64,000 bases of DNA. Origin: a candidate division FCPU426 bacterium (GTDB lineage Bacteria; Oederibacteriota; JAAXVQ01; JAUVAV01). This document shows, one piece after another, positions 1-9,146 of the stretch (position 1 is its first letter; every line of letters begins with the position of its first letter). Under the pieces are notes generated by a model. That model was not told the origin of the DNA, made no database searches, and saw nothing but the letters and a program-made list of their open reading frames with translations. Position numbers and translations under genes: made by a program. The stretch covers positions 1 through 64,000 of the forward strand of contig JAUVAV010000011.1 in assembly GCA_030591525.1 (NCBI GenBank), given 5' to 3'.

Positions 1-2
1 CT

Positions 3-3000
3 GTTGCCGGGAAGATAGGCAATCACATCACAGTAAGTGAGAACGAAAAGCTGATGATGCTGCCTTCCAGCAATGCAGCGGAAACCGCGTATCAGGTGCA
101 AAAGATAGATGAGATGGTGAAAAACTTTAAACCGGAACTGAAGGGTCATTTTGGTAAAGAGGTTGAGGTTGGGCATGTGGATAAGCAGGTGCCGAATTGG
201 AAACGCGGCGGAGCCATGGAAGCCAAGATGACACATCCGGCAGCTGTGCGGGCCATGGGAGAGTATTTAAAAGCCCGGGGGCTGACGTTTGATTTGATAG
301 CCACAAACAACGGTTCCGGGCATGGGACCGAGTTTGACAAGGAGACGCTGACCCCGGTATCGCAGGTGTTGAAGATTAGTCCATACTTGACAGCCGAACT
401 GCAGGCCGTGGCTGCTGAATTTGGCGCTGACATTGCGCAGCATGGCACCTCGGGAAGCGATGATGCGGAGCTGACGGACTTGTCCAAGGCAGGGGTTATC
501 AAGTTCAACATTGCAACCAATTACCAGCAGCTCATATTGAATGTGCTGGCCTTGGTGGATAGCGGATTGCAAGGCAGAGCGCTGATGGCTGAAGTTATTG
601 CCGACGCGCCGGCCCTGATGAGCGGGCTGCATGAGGGCACGCGGGAGAAGATCCAGAGTCTGGCCAAGACGTTTAAAGCCAATCCCGCGGCAGCCGAAGA
701 AAAAGCGACTGACAGCCTGTTCGTGAAGTTCATGAAGAAGACATTTGCTTGGGGTGTGAAGAAAGGCAAGATCAAGGAGAGCTCGGAAAAGGGCGATATC
801 GGCAAAGTACTGGCCAAGGAGTTTAAGCGGGTATTTGGAGCCATGAATGAGGGTCTGCGCGCACTGGCATTCGGTAAATCAGAAGCTTCCATGGATTTAT
901 CCCGAGCCAAAGTTAAAACCTCAGTCGTCCAGACGGGCGGAGCGGATACGCTAAAAGTAATTGTTACCTTGGCCAGTGGAGCCACGGGTCATTTCGTCGT
1001 CCCGGCGGGAACTTCCACGGGCGAAGATGAGGCCAAGACTGTTCCGGTTCCCGAGTCCATTGAGAATGTGGCTAAAATACACGAAAGAGTAGTTGCAGCA
1101 GGTCTGAGAGCCGATCAAGTTGTGGAAATCGGCCAATTGATTTTGAAAATGCAGGAAGAAGAGGAACTGGGCGCGCAGGCTACTCTGGGTTACCAGATGG
1201 CAGCAGCCTGGGCCGCGGCCAGTGAGATGGGTATAGCGCCTTATGAATTCATTCGCCAACTGGTTCCGGATATCGCGTCCCACGGTGCTCTGAAGACCGT
1301 GATACAGCATAACATCACGAATGGCGGCGAGCACGCGGACAACAGTCTGGATATGCAGGAGTTTATGATTGTTCCGGTGGGTAAAACCATAGCGGACAAT
1401 AATGCAATGTGCCTAAGGATTGATAAAGAACTCGGCGGAATTTATATTGCCCTGGGATTGCAAGCCAAGACGGATGATCAGGGAGTAGGAGAACTGCGCG
1501 GTAAAGAAGGCGGTTATAAAATTCCGAATCTGACTACAGAGAAGCTGCAGGAAATTTATGCTTCCATAGAAAACTATAATATTAACAATCTTGATTTAAA
1601 GCAGCTAAAGCGGGAGGGAGTCGGTGTTCATGAGTTTGTGTTAAATTGTAAGATCGCTGCTATTAAAAACGCGGGGTACACGCCTTCGACATCAAAAGAA
1701 CCAGGCACTGCCTCTCTGGCTTTGGATGCTGCTGCTACTTCCATGTTAGTTAAAGACACGGATGATAAATATCATTACGAAGGCCGTGAGATTTCATCAG
1801 AAAAATTGGTTGAGATCTATGCCGGATGGGTCAAAAAATATCCGATTGACTCGATTGAGGATGGTCTGGGTGAAAATGATTGGGACGGCTGGATGAATTT
1901 GATTGAGAGAGTCGGAGACAAGGTTCTGCTGATCGGTGATGATAATTTGGTCACGCAGGCCGGCCGATTAACTTATTTCATAGAATTGATGGATGGAAAA
2001 GGCTTTATTAAAAACGGCAAAGTGACTAAGAAAATCGGTATTCTGATCAAACTGAATCAAAACGGATTCTTAACCACTGGCTACAATGATCCCAAAGACG
2101 GTTATCTTGGAACCTTGGAAGTCATCCGCTTGGCCAGGAGTTACGGAATCGAAGTAATTGTCTCACACCGGTCAAAAGAAGCTGAACCTGAAGAAAATGA
2201 AGTATCCATTGCTGAACTGGCGGCCGGGGTTAATGCCTATGCTTTAAAGTCGGGTGATTTTGTTCAAAAAATCCGTGCGGTCAAAGAAGCGCGATTGGCA
2301 GCGATTGATAAAGAAATACGACAAAAAATGGAAACAACCGGCGGCGGTCACATAATTATGAGTTCATTATTAGCCCCCGCGCTGGGACTGGGAGCAGTGC
2401 TTGGTTTAATTGACATAGTTTCCGGCCAGCCGACCACCGGTCAGGTGGCAACGGCAGCGCCTGAGTTGACGGAAATTCTGACCAGTACTGGGATAGTGCC
2501 TGCGATTTTGGGGCTGGTGGTTGTGCTCGGAATTACGTCGGCAGTTTGGCTTAGAAGCAAGCTGCGACCCGCGGCAACAGCAACTTTGGAAGCGGAGCCA
2601 GTGTCATCCCAAACTGCGCCAACAACAGAAACTTTACCGACGCTGGATACCGAAGGTCTTATTGCCGGTACTCTGGGAGTGAATGAGCCATATATGATAG
2701 AGATTTGGGGAGGCTTTAAGTTCTTACATGGTGTGCATGGCGACATGATAAAACTGGGTGCTTGGGTGATGAATCGTCTGACATCTGCAAGAACAGTTAA
2801 TATCGCCGCCGCAAATAATAACACGGGAATTAGGTCCTTGCTGGCCAGGGCTCTCATGGAGAAAACGAAAGAGTTCAACTATGCCGAGGGTATCTCTTTG
2901 GGTGTGAGTGCAAAGTTGCAGGGGAGTTATACGACGAATGATTTTAAAGGCATCGAAACCATCGGAATATCGGCATCTGTACTGGCCATATTAGAACAGG

Positions 3001-4679
3001 GACGGGGAACAGGAAGGATAGCAGGATTGAAATACCTGGTGGCTGAGGCTCTATTGATCCATACAGTGAAGTATCAAGTTGTGGATTATAACCGGACGGT
3101 GCGCGCGCGTGAGGGTATGGCGGCGGAGTTTGTGACACAGACTGCCGATGATCTACAGGCAATCAATGCTGCGGCTATAAATGCACTTTCAGCTACTCGC
3201 TTGAGTCCTGAAGTATTGGCAAAGGCAGAAGACGGCGCAGTGACATTTACGCCGGCTATGCTGGTGGAAGCTATTACAGCCCTTACGCCGGATCGTTCCG
3301 GTCTGCAGGAAAAGGTACAGAGCGCGATCAACGAGGCACTGGAAACCGGAGCAGGGCTCGAAATGCAGGGCTTGCTGGAGGCATTGATGAGCGAAGAGGC
3401 TCAGAGTGTGCCAGAGCTAAAAGTTTTGGCAAGCCTGCGAGAAGATATGACAACGCCTGCCGAGAGCGCGACACTCTTGTCATCCTTGCTTGGCATGCTT
3501 AAAGGCCAAAGCGTGGACATGGCGGCTGGGAAAACTGATGAGAGCATCAAAACTGTCAATGTTATTGGCGGAATATCAGAGGCGACAGCAGATATTATGC
3601 TGAAAATGATCGAGAATGCGAGAGATGCCGGAGCCGACACGAAGATATTGGACGCCTTGCAGAAAGCAGTCAAGGCTTCGCAGGGTCAGACTGCGGATAG
3701 TATGGCTGCCTTGCCCATAGATGCAGGCCGGTTATTGGCAAGCATTATCGAGCAGGCGAGGACGCAAACCGCGGCTGATTCATACATCGGTGAAAATGCC
3801 CAGGGATTAAAATTGCATGTCGCTGGCATTGGCTGGCGGACGGTCGAGATTATAGAAGGCGTAAACGTACAAGTGCCCGTATTAGCAGCGGCCAAGACCA
3901 AACTGCAGCAAGTAAATATTGCCGAAATGTTTGCTCAGGCTGAGCAGGGTGTGGTTTCAGAAGGTGTGCAGCTCAGCGTGTTTAGTCAGGCCGCAGCTCT
4001 GCCGGAGCAGATTACAGATTCAACCCTAACGCAAACCCTAACGCAAAAGCTATGGTCTGCGGGGCTGGCAAGCTTGAGCCGGGTCAGTATACTGCCGCAG
4101 ACGGCGCGAAGTTACCTTGGATATAGAGCAATGAGGTTGGATCCGGCCGGCCAGCTGTGGAAAGTCATCGAAACCCTCCAGAGCGAGCCGGACCTGATGA
4201 AGGCGGGTATGGTGCAAGATTTGGCTGGAATTAATAGCAAAGCCGACGCGCTGGAATTCCTCAATAAGAATACCGCGCTGTCCATTGCACTGCGTCAGAT
4301 GTTCACAGCGGCTGATGCGAAAGCGTTTTACGTTGCGCAGGCCAAGGTAGGGAGTTGCCTGACCAACCGTATCAGCCCGGCGTGGGTGGGAATCACAGCC
4401 GCGCCAGTGGCTGCGGAACCTGCCATGGATATGCTCAACGCTCAGTTCTTCACCAAGTTCTTGAGTGCTTTGGGCCTGAAGATGATGGCCATCGGGCATG
4501 TGGATGCCACTGGTATGAAGCTCGAGCTGCCGCAATCCATGATTGACGTGATTGGATTCAAGGCCAAGGTTGGTACCTTGGTGGATAAGTGGGAGAAATT
4601 GCCAACCACCATCTACTATCATGCACTCCAGATGTTGCTGAGAAACGGTCTGCGGATGTCAGTAGAAGTTGCGGCGTAA
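3..4679 (+). CDS. Giant fusion protein: class II fructose-bisphosphate aldolase + enolase + membrane segments (5' partial)
   Basis: The frame is open to the window edge, so the N-terminus is missing; 1558 residues are visible, counted here from position 3. Residues 1-235 look like the C-terminal half of a class II fructose-bisphosphate aldolase: NNGSGHGTEFDK resembles the metal-binding histidine loop, and AQHGTSG followed by KFNIAT the phosphate-binding strands. Residues about 297-770 are a divergent enolase that keeps the loop GTSTGEDEA, NGGEHADNSLDMQEF, the acid KEGGYKIPN, metal ligands in SLALDAAA, SIEDGL and GDDNLVT, the catalytic lysine in ILIKLNQ, and SHRSKEAE. Two hydrophobic segments follow (about 783-803 and 829-850), then an Ala-rich domain of about 650 residues that I do not recognise. 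Both halves are glycolytic, but joining them to membrane segments is odd. Motif retention argues for activity in enolase; the aldolase cannot be judged without its N-terminus. Domain calls are firm, cellular role unknown. Confidence 0.85.
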   Translation, partial: VAGKIGNHITVSENEKLMMLPSSNAAETAYQVQKIDEMVKNFKPELKGHFGKEVEVGHVDKQVPNWKRGGAMEAKMTHPAAVRAMGEYLKARGLTFDLIATNNGSGHGTEFDKETLTPVSQVLKISPYLTAELQAVAAEFGADIAQHGTSGSDDAELTDLSKAGVIKFNIATNYQQLILNVLALVDSGLQGRALMAEVIADAPALMSGLHEGTREKIQSLAKTFKANPAAAEEKATDSLFVKFMKKTFAWGVKKGKIKESSEKGDIGKVLAKEFKRVFGAMNEGLRALAFGKSEASMDLSRAKVKTSVVQTGGADTLKVIVTLASGATGHFVVPAGTSTGEDEAKTVPVPESIENVAKIHERVVAAGLRADQVVEIGQLILKMQEEEELGAQATLGYQMAAAWAAASEMGIAPYEFIRQLVPDIASHGALKTVIQHNITNGGEHADNSLDMQEFMIVPVGKTIADNNAMCLRIDKELGGIYIALGLQAKTDDQGVGELRGKEGGYKIPNLTTEKLQEIYASIENYNINNLDLKQLKREGVGVHEFVLNCKIAAIKNAGYTPSTSKEPGTASLALDAAATSMLVKDTDDKYHYEGREISSEKLVEIYAGWVKKYPIDSIEDGLGENDWDGWMNLIERVGDKVLLIGDDNLVTQAGRLTYFIELMDGKGFIKNGKVTKKIGILIKLNQNGFLTTGYNDPKDGYLGTLEVIRLARSYGIEVIVSHRSKEAEPEENEVSIAELAAGVNAYALKSGDFVQKIRAVKEARLAAIDKEIRQKMETTGGGHIIMSSLLAPALGLGAVLGLIDIVSGQPTTGQVATAAPELTEILTSTGIVPAILGLVVVLGITSAVWLRSKLRPAATATLEAEPVSSQTAPTTETLPTLDTEGLIAGTLGVNEPYMIEIWGGFKFLHGVHGDMIKLGAWVMNRLTSARTVNIAAANNNTGIRSLLARALMEKTKEFNYAEGISLGVSAKLQGSYTTNDFKGIETIGISASVLAILEQGRGTGRIAGLKYLVAEALLIHTVKYQVVDYNRTVRAREGMAAEFVTQTADDLQAINAAAINALSATRLSPEVLAKAEDGAVTFTPAMLVEAITALTPDRSGLQEKVQSAINEALETGAGLEMQGLLEALMSEEAQSVPELKVLASLREDMTTPAESATLLSSLLGMLKGQSVDMAAGKTDESIKTVNVIGGISEATADIMLKMIENARDAGADTKILDALQKAVKASQGQTADSMAALPIDAGRLLASIIEQARTQTAADSYIGENAQGLKLHVAGIGWRTVEIIEGVNVQVPVLAAAKTKLQQVNIAEMFAQAEQGVVSEGVQLSVFSQAAALPEQITDSTLTQTLTQKLWSAGLASLSRVSILPQTARSYLGYRAMRLDPAGQLWKVIETLQSEPDLMKAGMVQDLAGINSKADALEFLNKNTALSIALRQMFTAADAKAFYVAQAKVGSCLTNRISPAWVGITAAPVAAEPAMDMLNAQFFTKFLSALGLKMMAIGHVDATGMKLELPQSMIDVIGFKAKVGTLVDKWEKLPTTIYYHALQMLLRNGLRMSVEVAA

Positions 4680-4698
4680 TTACTCAAGGCCACGGCGG

Positions 4699-4726
4699 GT
4701 AGGGGCGACGCATGCGTCGCCCCTAC
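4699..4726. repeat. 28-bp perfect palindrome, core GACGCATGCGTC
   Basis: Constant arm GTAGGGGC, a 12-bp self-complementary core, then GCCCCTAC. It lies 19 bp after the stop of the giant fusion gene. Same arms, with other cores, recur at 7856, 9750, 27434, 30759 and 37233. Confidence 0.9.
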
Positions 4727-4752
4727 AATAAATTCAAAATACCTTTGCATTT

Positions 4753-5100
4753 GTAGGGGCAACCCCCTGTGGTTGCCCATCTGTGTGACGCAAAATTCCC
4801 GGGCGGGTTTGGAATCCGCCCCTACGAAAACCAACATACCTAATTTATGCAAACCGTAGGGGCAACCCCCAGTGGTTGCCCATCCGTGTGACGCAAAATC
4901 CCCAGGCGGGCACGGGGGCCCGCCCCTACAAAAATCCAACCTACCTAATTTATGCAACCGTAGGGGCCGGCTTCCATAGCTGGCCCTTGGATTTAAAACC
5001 ACGCAAATCATACAAAGGGCGGGTTTGGAACCCGCCCCTACGAAAACTAACATACCTAATTTATGCAAACCGTAGGGGCAACCCCCTGTGGTTGCCCATC
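4753..5100. repeat. Tandem array of two-hairpin GTAGGGGC elements
   Basis: GTAGGGGC begins at 4753, 4856, 4960 and 5072, giving units of 103, 104 and 112 bp plus a final half unit. Each full unit has a first hairpin (mostly GGGGCAACC paired with GGTTGCCC), a short linker containing GTGACGCAAAAT or a variant, a second hairpin ending GCCCCTAC, and a spacer with ACCTAATTTATGCAA. The units differ mainly inside the hairpins. The array fills most of the gap between 4680 and 5192; I see no gene in it. Confidence 0.85.
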
Positions 5101-5123
5101 CCCCCCCTCAACATAAAAAAATA

Positions 5124-5152
5124 TTGACAAATAATTAGGACTATCATATAAA
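5124..5152 (+). promoter_or_regulatory. Sigma70-type promoter of the dtxR-feoB operon
   Basis: TTGACA at 5124-5129, 17-bp spacer, TATAAA at 5147-5152. It lies 40 bp before the regulator start codon. The upstream A-rich stretch plus TTGACAAA is almost the same as at the TonB-receptor promoter at 11055. Confidence 0.8.
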
Positions 5153-5153
5153 A

Positions 5154-5168
5154 TTAGGCGAGGCATAA
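5154..5168. promoter_or_regulatory. Candidate DtxR-family operator
   Basis: TTAGGCGAGGCATAA directly follows the -10 box, covering the predicted transcription start. The left half TTAGGC matches the half-site of the better palindrome at 11084-11097; the right half is degenerate. DtxR-family repressors usually bind TTAGG-type inverted repeats at this position, so autoregulation is plausible but inferred. Confidence 0.45.
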
Positions 5169-5192
5169 AAACGAATAGAAGAGGTGGTACTT

Positions 5193-5648
5193 ATGGCGCA
5201 GTCAAAGACCTGGCGGAAATTGAGCTCCAGTCTGGAGGATTATCTGGAAGCGCTTTTCCATATTGTTGCGGTGAAACGCGCGGCCAAGGCCAAGGATCTG
5301 GCTTCTCGTCTAAAGGTTAAGGCGGCCTCGGTAACCGGGGCTTTGCATTTACTGGCCGCGAAAAAGCTGATTAATTACGCGCCTTATGATGTGATTACTT
5401 TGACTCCCAAGGGCGAGGAAATGGCAAGGGATGTAATCCGTCGTCACAGCGCGCTGAAAGATTTTTTTGTTAAAGTCCTGAAAATTCCGGAATCGGAAGC
5501 TGACGAATCAGCCTGTAGAATGGAACACGGTATATCTCCGGTTATTTTAAAGCGGTTGGTTCAATTTATGGGGTTTGTGGAACATAACCCCTCCCAGAGT
5601 AAGGCTTGGATTGAAAAATTCGAGGTATTTTGCGGGAAGAAAAAATAG
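5193..5648 (+). CDS. DtxR/MntR-family metal-dependent transcriptional regulator
   Basis: This is a 151-residue one-domain-plus-dimerisation DtxR-type regulator. The N-terminal winged helix carries SLEDYLEALFHIV, AKDLASRLKVKAASVT as the recognition region and ITLTPKGEEMA in the wing. Metal-site residues typical of the family are visible in IRRHSALKDFF and ACRMEHGIS. There is no SH3-like C-terminal domain, so it is closer in size to MntR than to DtxR. A GTG at 5184 is in frame, but it lies inside the AGAGGTGG ribosome site, so ATG at 5193 is the start. feoB follows 26 bp downstream in the same direction, which suggests Fe(II), possibly Mn(II), as co-repressor. The box at 5154-5168 suggests autoregulation. 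Confidence 0.9.
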   Translation: MAQSKTWRKLSSSLEDYLEALFHIVAVKRAAKAKDLASRLKVKAASVTGALHLLAAKKLINYAPYDVITLTPKGEEMARDVIRRHSALKDFFVKVLKIPESEADESACRMEHGISPVILKRLVQFMGFVEHNPSQSKAWIEKFEVFCGKKK

Positions 5649-5674
5649 ATTACATATTTACTCGAGGTGTTTAT

Positions 5675-7807
5675 ATGAAAAAGAAAATTACTATTGCCCT
5701 GGCGGGTAATCCGAATTCGGGCAAAACCACTATTTTTAACAATTTGACTGGAAGCCGGCAGCATGTGGGGAATTATCCGGGCGTAACGGTTGAAATAAAA
5801 GAAGGAACCTGCCAATGTCAGGATACTGAGATTAGAGTGGTTGACCTTCCCGGGACCTATAGCCTGACCGCCAACTCACTCGATGAATTGGCGGCCAGAA
5901 ACTATATTGTTCGGGAAAAGCCCGATGTAGTAGTGAATATTCTGGATTCCTGCACCCTGGAGCGGAATTTATACTTAACCACGCAAATCATGGAATTAGG
6001 GGTACCCCTGGTTCTGGTTTTTAACATGAGCGATGAAGCTAAATGCCGGGGCCTGGAATTTGATATAGACCAGCTCTCAAAATTGCTGGGGGCTCCCATT
6101 GTCAGAAGTGTGGGAAATAAAGGGGAAGGCACCAAGGAACTGGTGGAGGCGGTCCTGGCTGTTGCGGCTCAGCCCCAGGGCCGGGAAGATATAAAAATTA
6201 ATTATGGCCGGGATATTGAGAAAGAACTGGCTAAAATACAAAAACTGGTGGAAAGAGGAATGGGCCAAGATCGGCCAGAGTCGGTTCGCTGGCTGGCCAT
6301 CAAGCTTCTGGAAAAGGACAAGGAAGTAAGCCGGCAGATTACTTCGCCGGAATTGCAGTCGGCCGTGGAACGGAGCGCGGAGCATTTGAAAAAATTGCTC
6401 GGAGATCATCCGGAAAATCTGATCGCAGACCGGAGATACGGCTTTATCTCCGGCGCCTGCCAGGAAGCCGTGCAGAGTTCGGCAGAGATCCGGCACGAAT
6501 TGTCGGATAAAATCGATACGGTTCTTATCAATCGTTTTTTAGGTTTCCCGATATTTTTGGGTTTAATGTTTCTGGTTTTCCATTTCACATTTACCCTGGG
6601 CAATCCGGCCATGGAATTGGTGGAAGCTATGTTCGGATGGATGGGAAAGGTGATAACCGGCTGGTGGCCCGTGGGAACGGAGAGCTGGGTCCAGTCACTG
6701 CTGGTGGACGGCATTATCGGCGGAGTGGGCGGAGTGGTGATATTTCTGCCGAATATTATCTTTTTATTTTTAGCCATCGCGCTCCTGGAAGATACGGGCT
6801 ATATGGCGCGGGCCGCCTTTATCATGGATCGCTTAATGCACAAGATCGGTCTTCACGGAAAAAGCTTTATCCCCATGATGATCGGGCTGGGCTGTTCGAT
6901 TCCGGCCATTATGGCTACCCGTACCCTGGCGGGCCGGCAGGACCGTCTCACTACCATGATGGTTGTCCCCTTGATGAGCTGCGGCGCCAGACTTCCGATT
7001 TATACGTTGATTGCGCCGGCTTTCTTTCCGCAAGTCTGGCAGGCGCCCGTGGTCATGATTATGTATCTAACCGGCGCGCTATTAGCCATTATTGGCGCCA
7101 AGGTTCTCAGGTTCACGGTATTCAAAGGTGAATCAACCCCCTTTGTGATGGAACTTCCGCCGTACCGGGTCCCGACTATGAAAAGCCTGTTTAATCATAC
7201 CTGGGAGCGGGCCTGGATGTATCTTAAAAAGGCCGGTACTGTTATCCTGGCCATTTCCATAGCGCTCTGGGTATTAACCAGCTATCCTAAAAAACCGGAC
7301 TCGAAAGAAGTGCCGAATAACCCGGTTGTTAATACGCTTGAGAAAAGCGCAATAACAAGCGAAGATTCTATCCTGGAAAAACAGCATCAGTCTCAGGCCG
7401 AAGATTTAGCCTATTCTTTTGCCGGGCGCATAGGTCATCTGCTCGAGCCTTTGCTGAAACCCATGGGATTTGACTGGAGGATCGGTACGGCCTTGATGGG
7501 CGCGTTTGCGGCCAAGGAGGTTTTTGTGGCCCAGATGGGCATTGTTTTTGCCGTGGGCGAGGCGGATGAGGAATCTGATACCCTGCGGGAGAAACTTCAG
7601 CGGAATTACACTCCGCTGGTGGGGATTTGCATCATGCTTTTTTGCCTGATTTCAGCCCCGTGTATGGCTACTATAGCAGTTACCTGGCAGGAGAGCGGTT
7701 CCTGGAAATGGGCGCTCTTTCAGCTGGGCGGGCTCACGCTTCTGGCTTACGTGTTGACTTTGATGGTGTATCAGACCGGAATTCTTCTGGGGTTCGGAAG
7801 CGGGTAG
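5675..7807 (+). CDS. feoB: Ferrous iron transport protein B (FeoB)
   Basis: A 710-residue inner-membrane Fe(II) transporter. The N-terminal G domain has GNPNSGKTT (G1), DLPGTYSL (G3) and NMSD (G4), followed by a helical spacer domain to about residue 260. The membrane part holds the two Gate repeats: GLGCSIPAIMATRTL in the first half and ISAPCMATIAVTW near the C-terminus, whose cysteines are thought to line the iron path. An in-frame ATG at 5630 overlaps the upstream regulator, but ATG 5675 has GAGGTG six bases before it and begins MKKKITIALAGNPN as FeoB proteins do. No feoA or feoC is visible nearby. The gene is in an operon with the DtxR-type regulator and is the likely entry route for iron released in the periplasm. 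Confidence 0.96.
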   Translation: MKKKITIALAGNPNSGKTTIFNNLTGSRQHVGNYPGVTVEIKEGTCQCQDTEIRVVDLPGTYSLTANSLDELAARNYIVREKPDVVVNILDSCTLERNLYLTTQIMELGVPLVLVFNMSDEAKCRGLEFDIDQLSKLLGAPIVRSVGNKGEGTKELVEAVLAVAAQPQGREDIKINYGRDIEKELAKIQKLVERGMGQDRPESVRWLAIKLLEKDKEVSRQITSPELQSAVERSAEHLKKLLGDHPENLIADRRYGFISGACQEAVQSSAEIRHELSDKIDTVLINRFLGFPIFLGLMFLVFHFTFTLGNPAMELVEAMFGWMGKVITGWWPVGTESWVQSLLVDGIIGGVGGVVIFLPNIIFLFLAIALLEDTGYMARAAFIMDRLMHKIGLHGKSFIPMMIGLGCSIPAIMATRTLAGRQDRLTTMMVVPLMSCGARLPIYTLIAPAFFPQVWQAPVVMIMYLTGALLAIIGAKVLRFTVFKGESTPFVMELPPYRVPTMKSLFNHTWERAWMYLKKAGTVILAISIALWVLTSYPKKPDSKEVPNNPVVNTLEKSAITSEDSILEKQHQSQAEDLAYSFAGRIGHLLEPLLKPMGFDWRIGTALMGAFAAKEVFVAQMGIVFAVGEADEESDTLREKLQRNYTPLVGICIMLFCLISAPCMATIAVTWQESGSWKWALFQLGGLTLLAYVLTLMVYQTGILLGFGSG

Positions 7808-7855
7808 AAAGTGGCAAAGACTGGATTCGCTAAGGTGGTCTAAGTTCATTCAGTT

Positions 7856-7883
7856 GTAGGGGCGTTTAATTAAACGCCCCTAC
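7856..7883. repeat. 28-bp perfect palindrome, core GTTTAATTAAAC
   Basis: GTAGGGGC arm, core, GCCCCTAC arm, 48 bp after the feoB stop. The same core recurs at 30759-30786. The 330-bp gap 7808-8137 holds this palindrome, the 103-bp repeat at 7908 and a 7-bp-stem hairpin at 8048-8065; no gene is seen in it. Confidence 0.9.
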
Positions 7884-7907
7884 GCTAAGGCTTGATATTA
7901 TTCATTT

Positions 7908-8010
7908 ATTGCTGTCCAAATTAATCTGGATACCGGCTTTCGCCGGTATGACAAGCTAAGGCAGAGTCTAAAAATGGTTGTCATTCCGGCATGATTTTAG
8001 CCGGAATCCA
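7908..8010. repeat. 103-bp dispersed repeat with two hairpins (copy 1)
   Basis: Nearly identical to 36255-36357. It contains the hairpins ATACCGGC/GCCGGTAT (loop TTTC) and ATTCCGGC with an imperfect GCCGGAAT partner, joined by GACAAGCTAAGGCA. The form resembles the widespread ATTCC...GGAAT class of bacterial intergenic repeats. Confidence 0.85.
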
Positions 8011-8137
8011 AAAAAGCATTGTAATAAAAGAAAAAATACTTCCTGGGCCCCGGCTTCCGCCGGGGTGACGAGCTTAACTTGCTTTTCCGCAACAGAAACG
8101 AGGAACACTGTACCCGGGAACCGGCTTAAAGGGGGTA

Positions 8138-9091
8138 ATGGAAAACGTTATGAAAATGAAAAAAACAATATTCGGTTTATTGATTTTATCCGGTCTATGG
8201 TTCGCAGTTTATATTGTTAATGAAACCCCGTTTTTATACCGGGAATCGGAAAGATATACCCTGCCGGAAATTACCGGTTTGCAATCACCTGATGCCGCTC
8301 CGATATCACATACTGATCCATCCCATGAAACTCTGATAATATTTTATCATGGATATAAAAAGACCCCGCATAATTTTAAAAAAATCGCTGAAATTTTGGC
8401 GGAAAAATACGATGTTATAGTGCCGCTTTATCCGGGACATGGAACTACAGAAGAAGATTTTAAAAAGACTAATTTCGACCAGTGGTACGCCTTGGCTAAA
8501 GACATATATCAGGAAAACCGGAAAAAATACCGCCAGGTATATGTGGGAGGGTTATCCATGGGCGGCATGATAGCCTTGCGAATAGGCGAGGAGTATAATT
8601 CCGGGTTGGCGCCGGATGGGATAATTTCACTGGGGGCCCCGGTTTTTCTAAATGATATTATAGGGCATGGTATTTTATATGATTGGCGGCTTTATTTCAG
8701 CCGTTTCGCCGCGTGGTTTTTATCCGAGTTAAAGGAGACTATGGAAATAGTTGATAAGGATGGAGCCGAGGGGCCGGAGTATGAAGGCAAAAATTTCCCC
8801 CCGCAGGTGCATAGTATGAAGCTGGCCATGCATAGTACTAAACGGGATTTATATAAAATACAGTCGCCGCTGCTGCTGATGCATTCCAAGGGCGATAAAA
8901 CCGTGCCGTTTGAAAATCTCAATTATATTGCCGGGCAGGTTTCTTCCGGCTTTATCCGGACGCGGATCTTTGATTTGAGATCCTGGAAGCATAACCGGCA
9001 TATGCTGACGCTTTATCACTCCACCCGGGAAGCGGTATTACGTGAGATAGAAGGATTTATAGAGCGGACCGCGTTTTTGAGCGGGGAATAA
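8138..9091 (+). CDS. Membrane-anchored alpha/beta hydrolase (carboxylesterase/monoacylglycerol-lipase type)
   Basis: 317 residues. A short basic N-terminus and one hydrophobic segment (about residues 8-26) suggest a signal anchor with the catalytic domain in the periplasm. The alpha/beta hydrolase core shows the oxyanion strand FYHGYKKTP, the nucleophile elbow GGLSMGG, an acid in SKGDKTVPFE and the histidine region WKHNRHML, which completes a Ser-Asp-His triad. The pattern fits small carboxylesterases and acylglycerol lipases; the substrate cannot be read from sequence. ATG at 8150 or 8156 could also be the start, since the AAAGGGGG site is very close to 8138. It stands alone between repeats upstream and the vapBC promoter downstream. 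Confidence 0.8.
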   Translation: MENVMKMKKTIFGLLILSGLWFAVYIVNETPFLYRESERYTLPEITGLQSPDAAPISHTDPSHETLIIFYHGYKKTPHNFKKIAEILAEKYDVIVPLYPGHGTTEEDFKKTNFDQWYALAKDIYQENRKKYRQVYVGGLSMGGMIALRIGEEYNSGLAPDGIISLGAPVFLNDIIGHGILYDWRLYFSRFAAWFLSELKETMEIVDKDGAEGPEYEGKNFPPQVHSMKLAMHSTKRDLYKIQSPLLLMHSKGDKTVPFENLNYIAGQVSSGFIRTRIFDLRSWKHNRHMLTLYHSTREAVLREIEGFIERTAFLSGE

Positions 9092-9110
9092 GGGGCGCAC
9101 GGGTAAAAGC

Positions 9111-9139
9111 TTGACATATCAGATTGATTATCGTATACT
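9111..9139 (+). promoter_or_regulatory. vapBC promoter with direct-repeat operator; leaderless transcript predicted
   Basis: TTGACA at 9111-9116, 17-bp spacer, TATACT at 9134-9139. The predicted start of transcription is at or next to the ATG at 9147, so the message should have almost no leader. TATCGTAT occurs at 9129-9136 and again at 9141-9148, flanking the -10, a good candidate for autoregulatory antitoxin binding. Confidence 0.75.
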
Positions 9140-9146
9140 TTATCGT

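Noticed and set aside
4021-4055. Telomere-like CCCTAA repeats
   Set aside because: Only two copies of a 12-base word inside a coding region; coincidence.
54-4679. Start of the giant fusion at ATG 54
   Set aside because: The frame is open back to position 3 and the aldolase domain is already in progress, so the true start is upstream of the window.
4753-5100. CRISPR array
   Set aside because: Units repeat at regular intervals, but the spacers are also repeated and the units are hairpins that differ inside their stems; no cas genes are nearby.
7978-8220. Small gene before the esterase
   Set aside because: The frame covers the 103-bp repeat and hairpins and then overlaps the esterase start; no ribosome site or homology.
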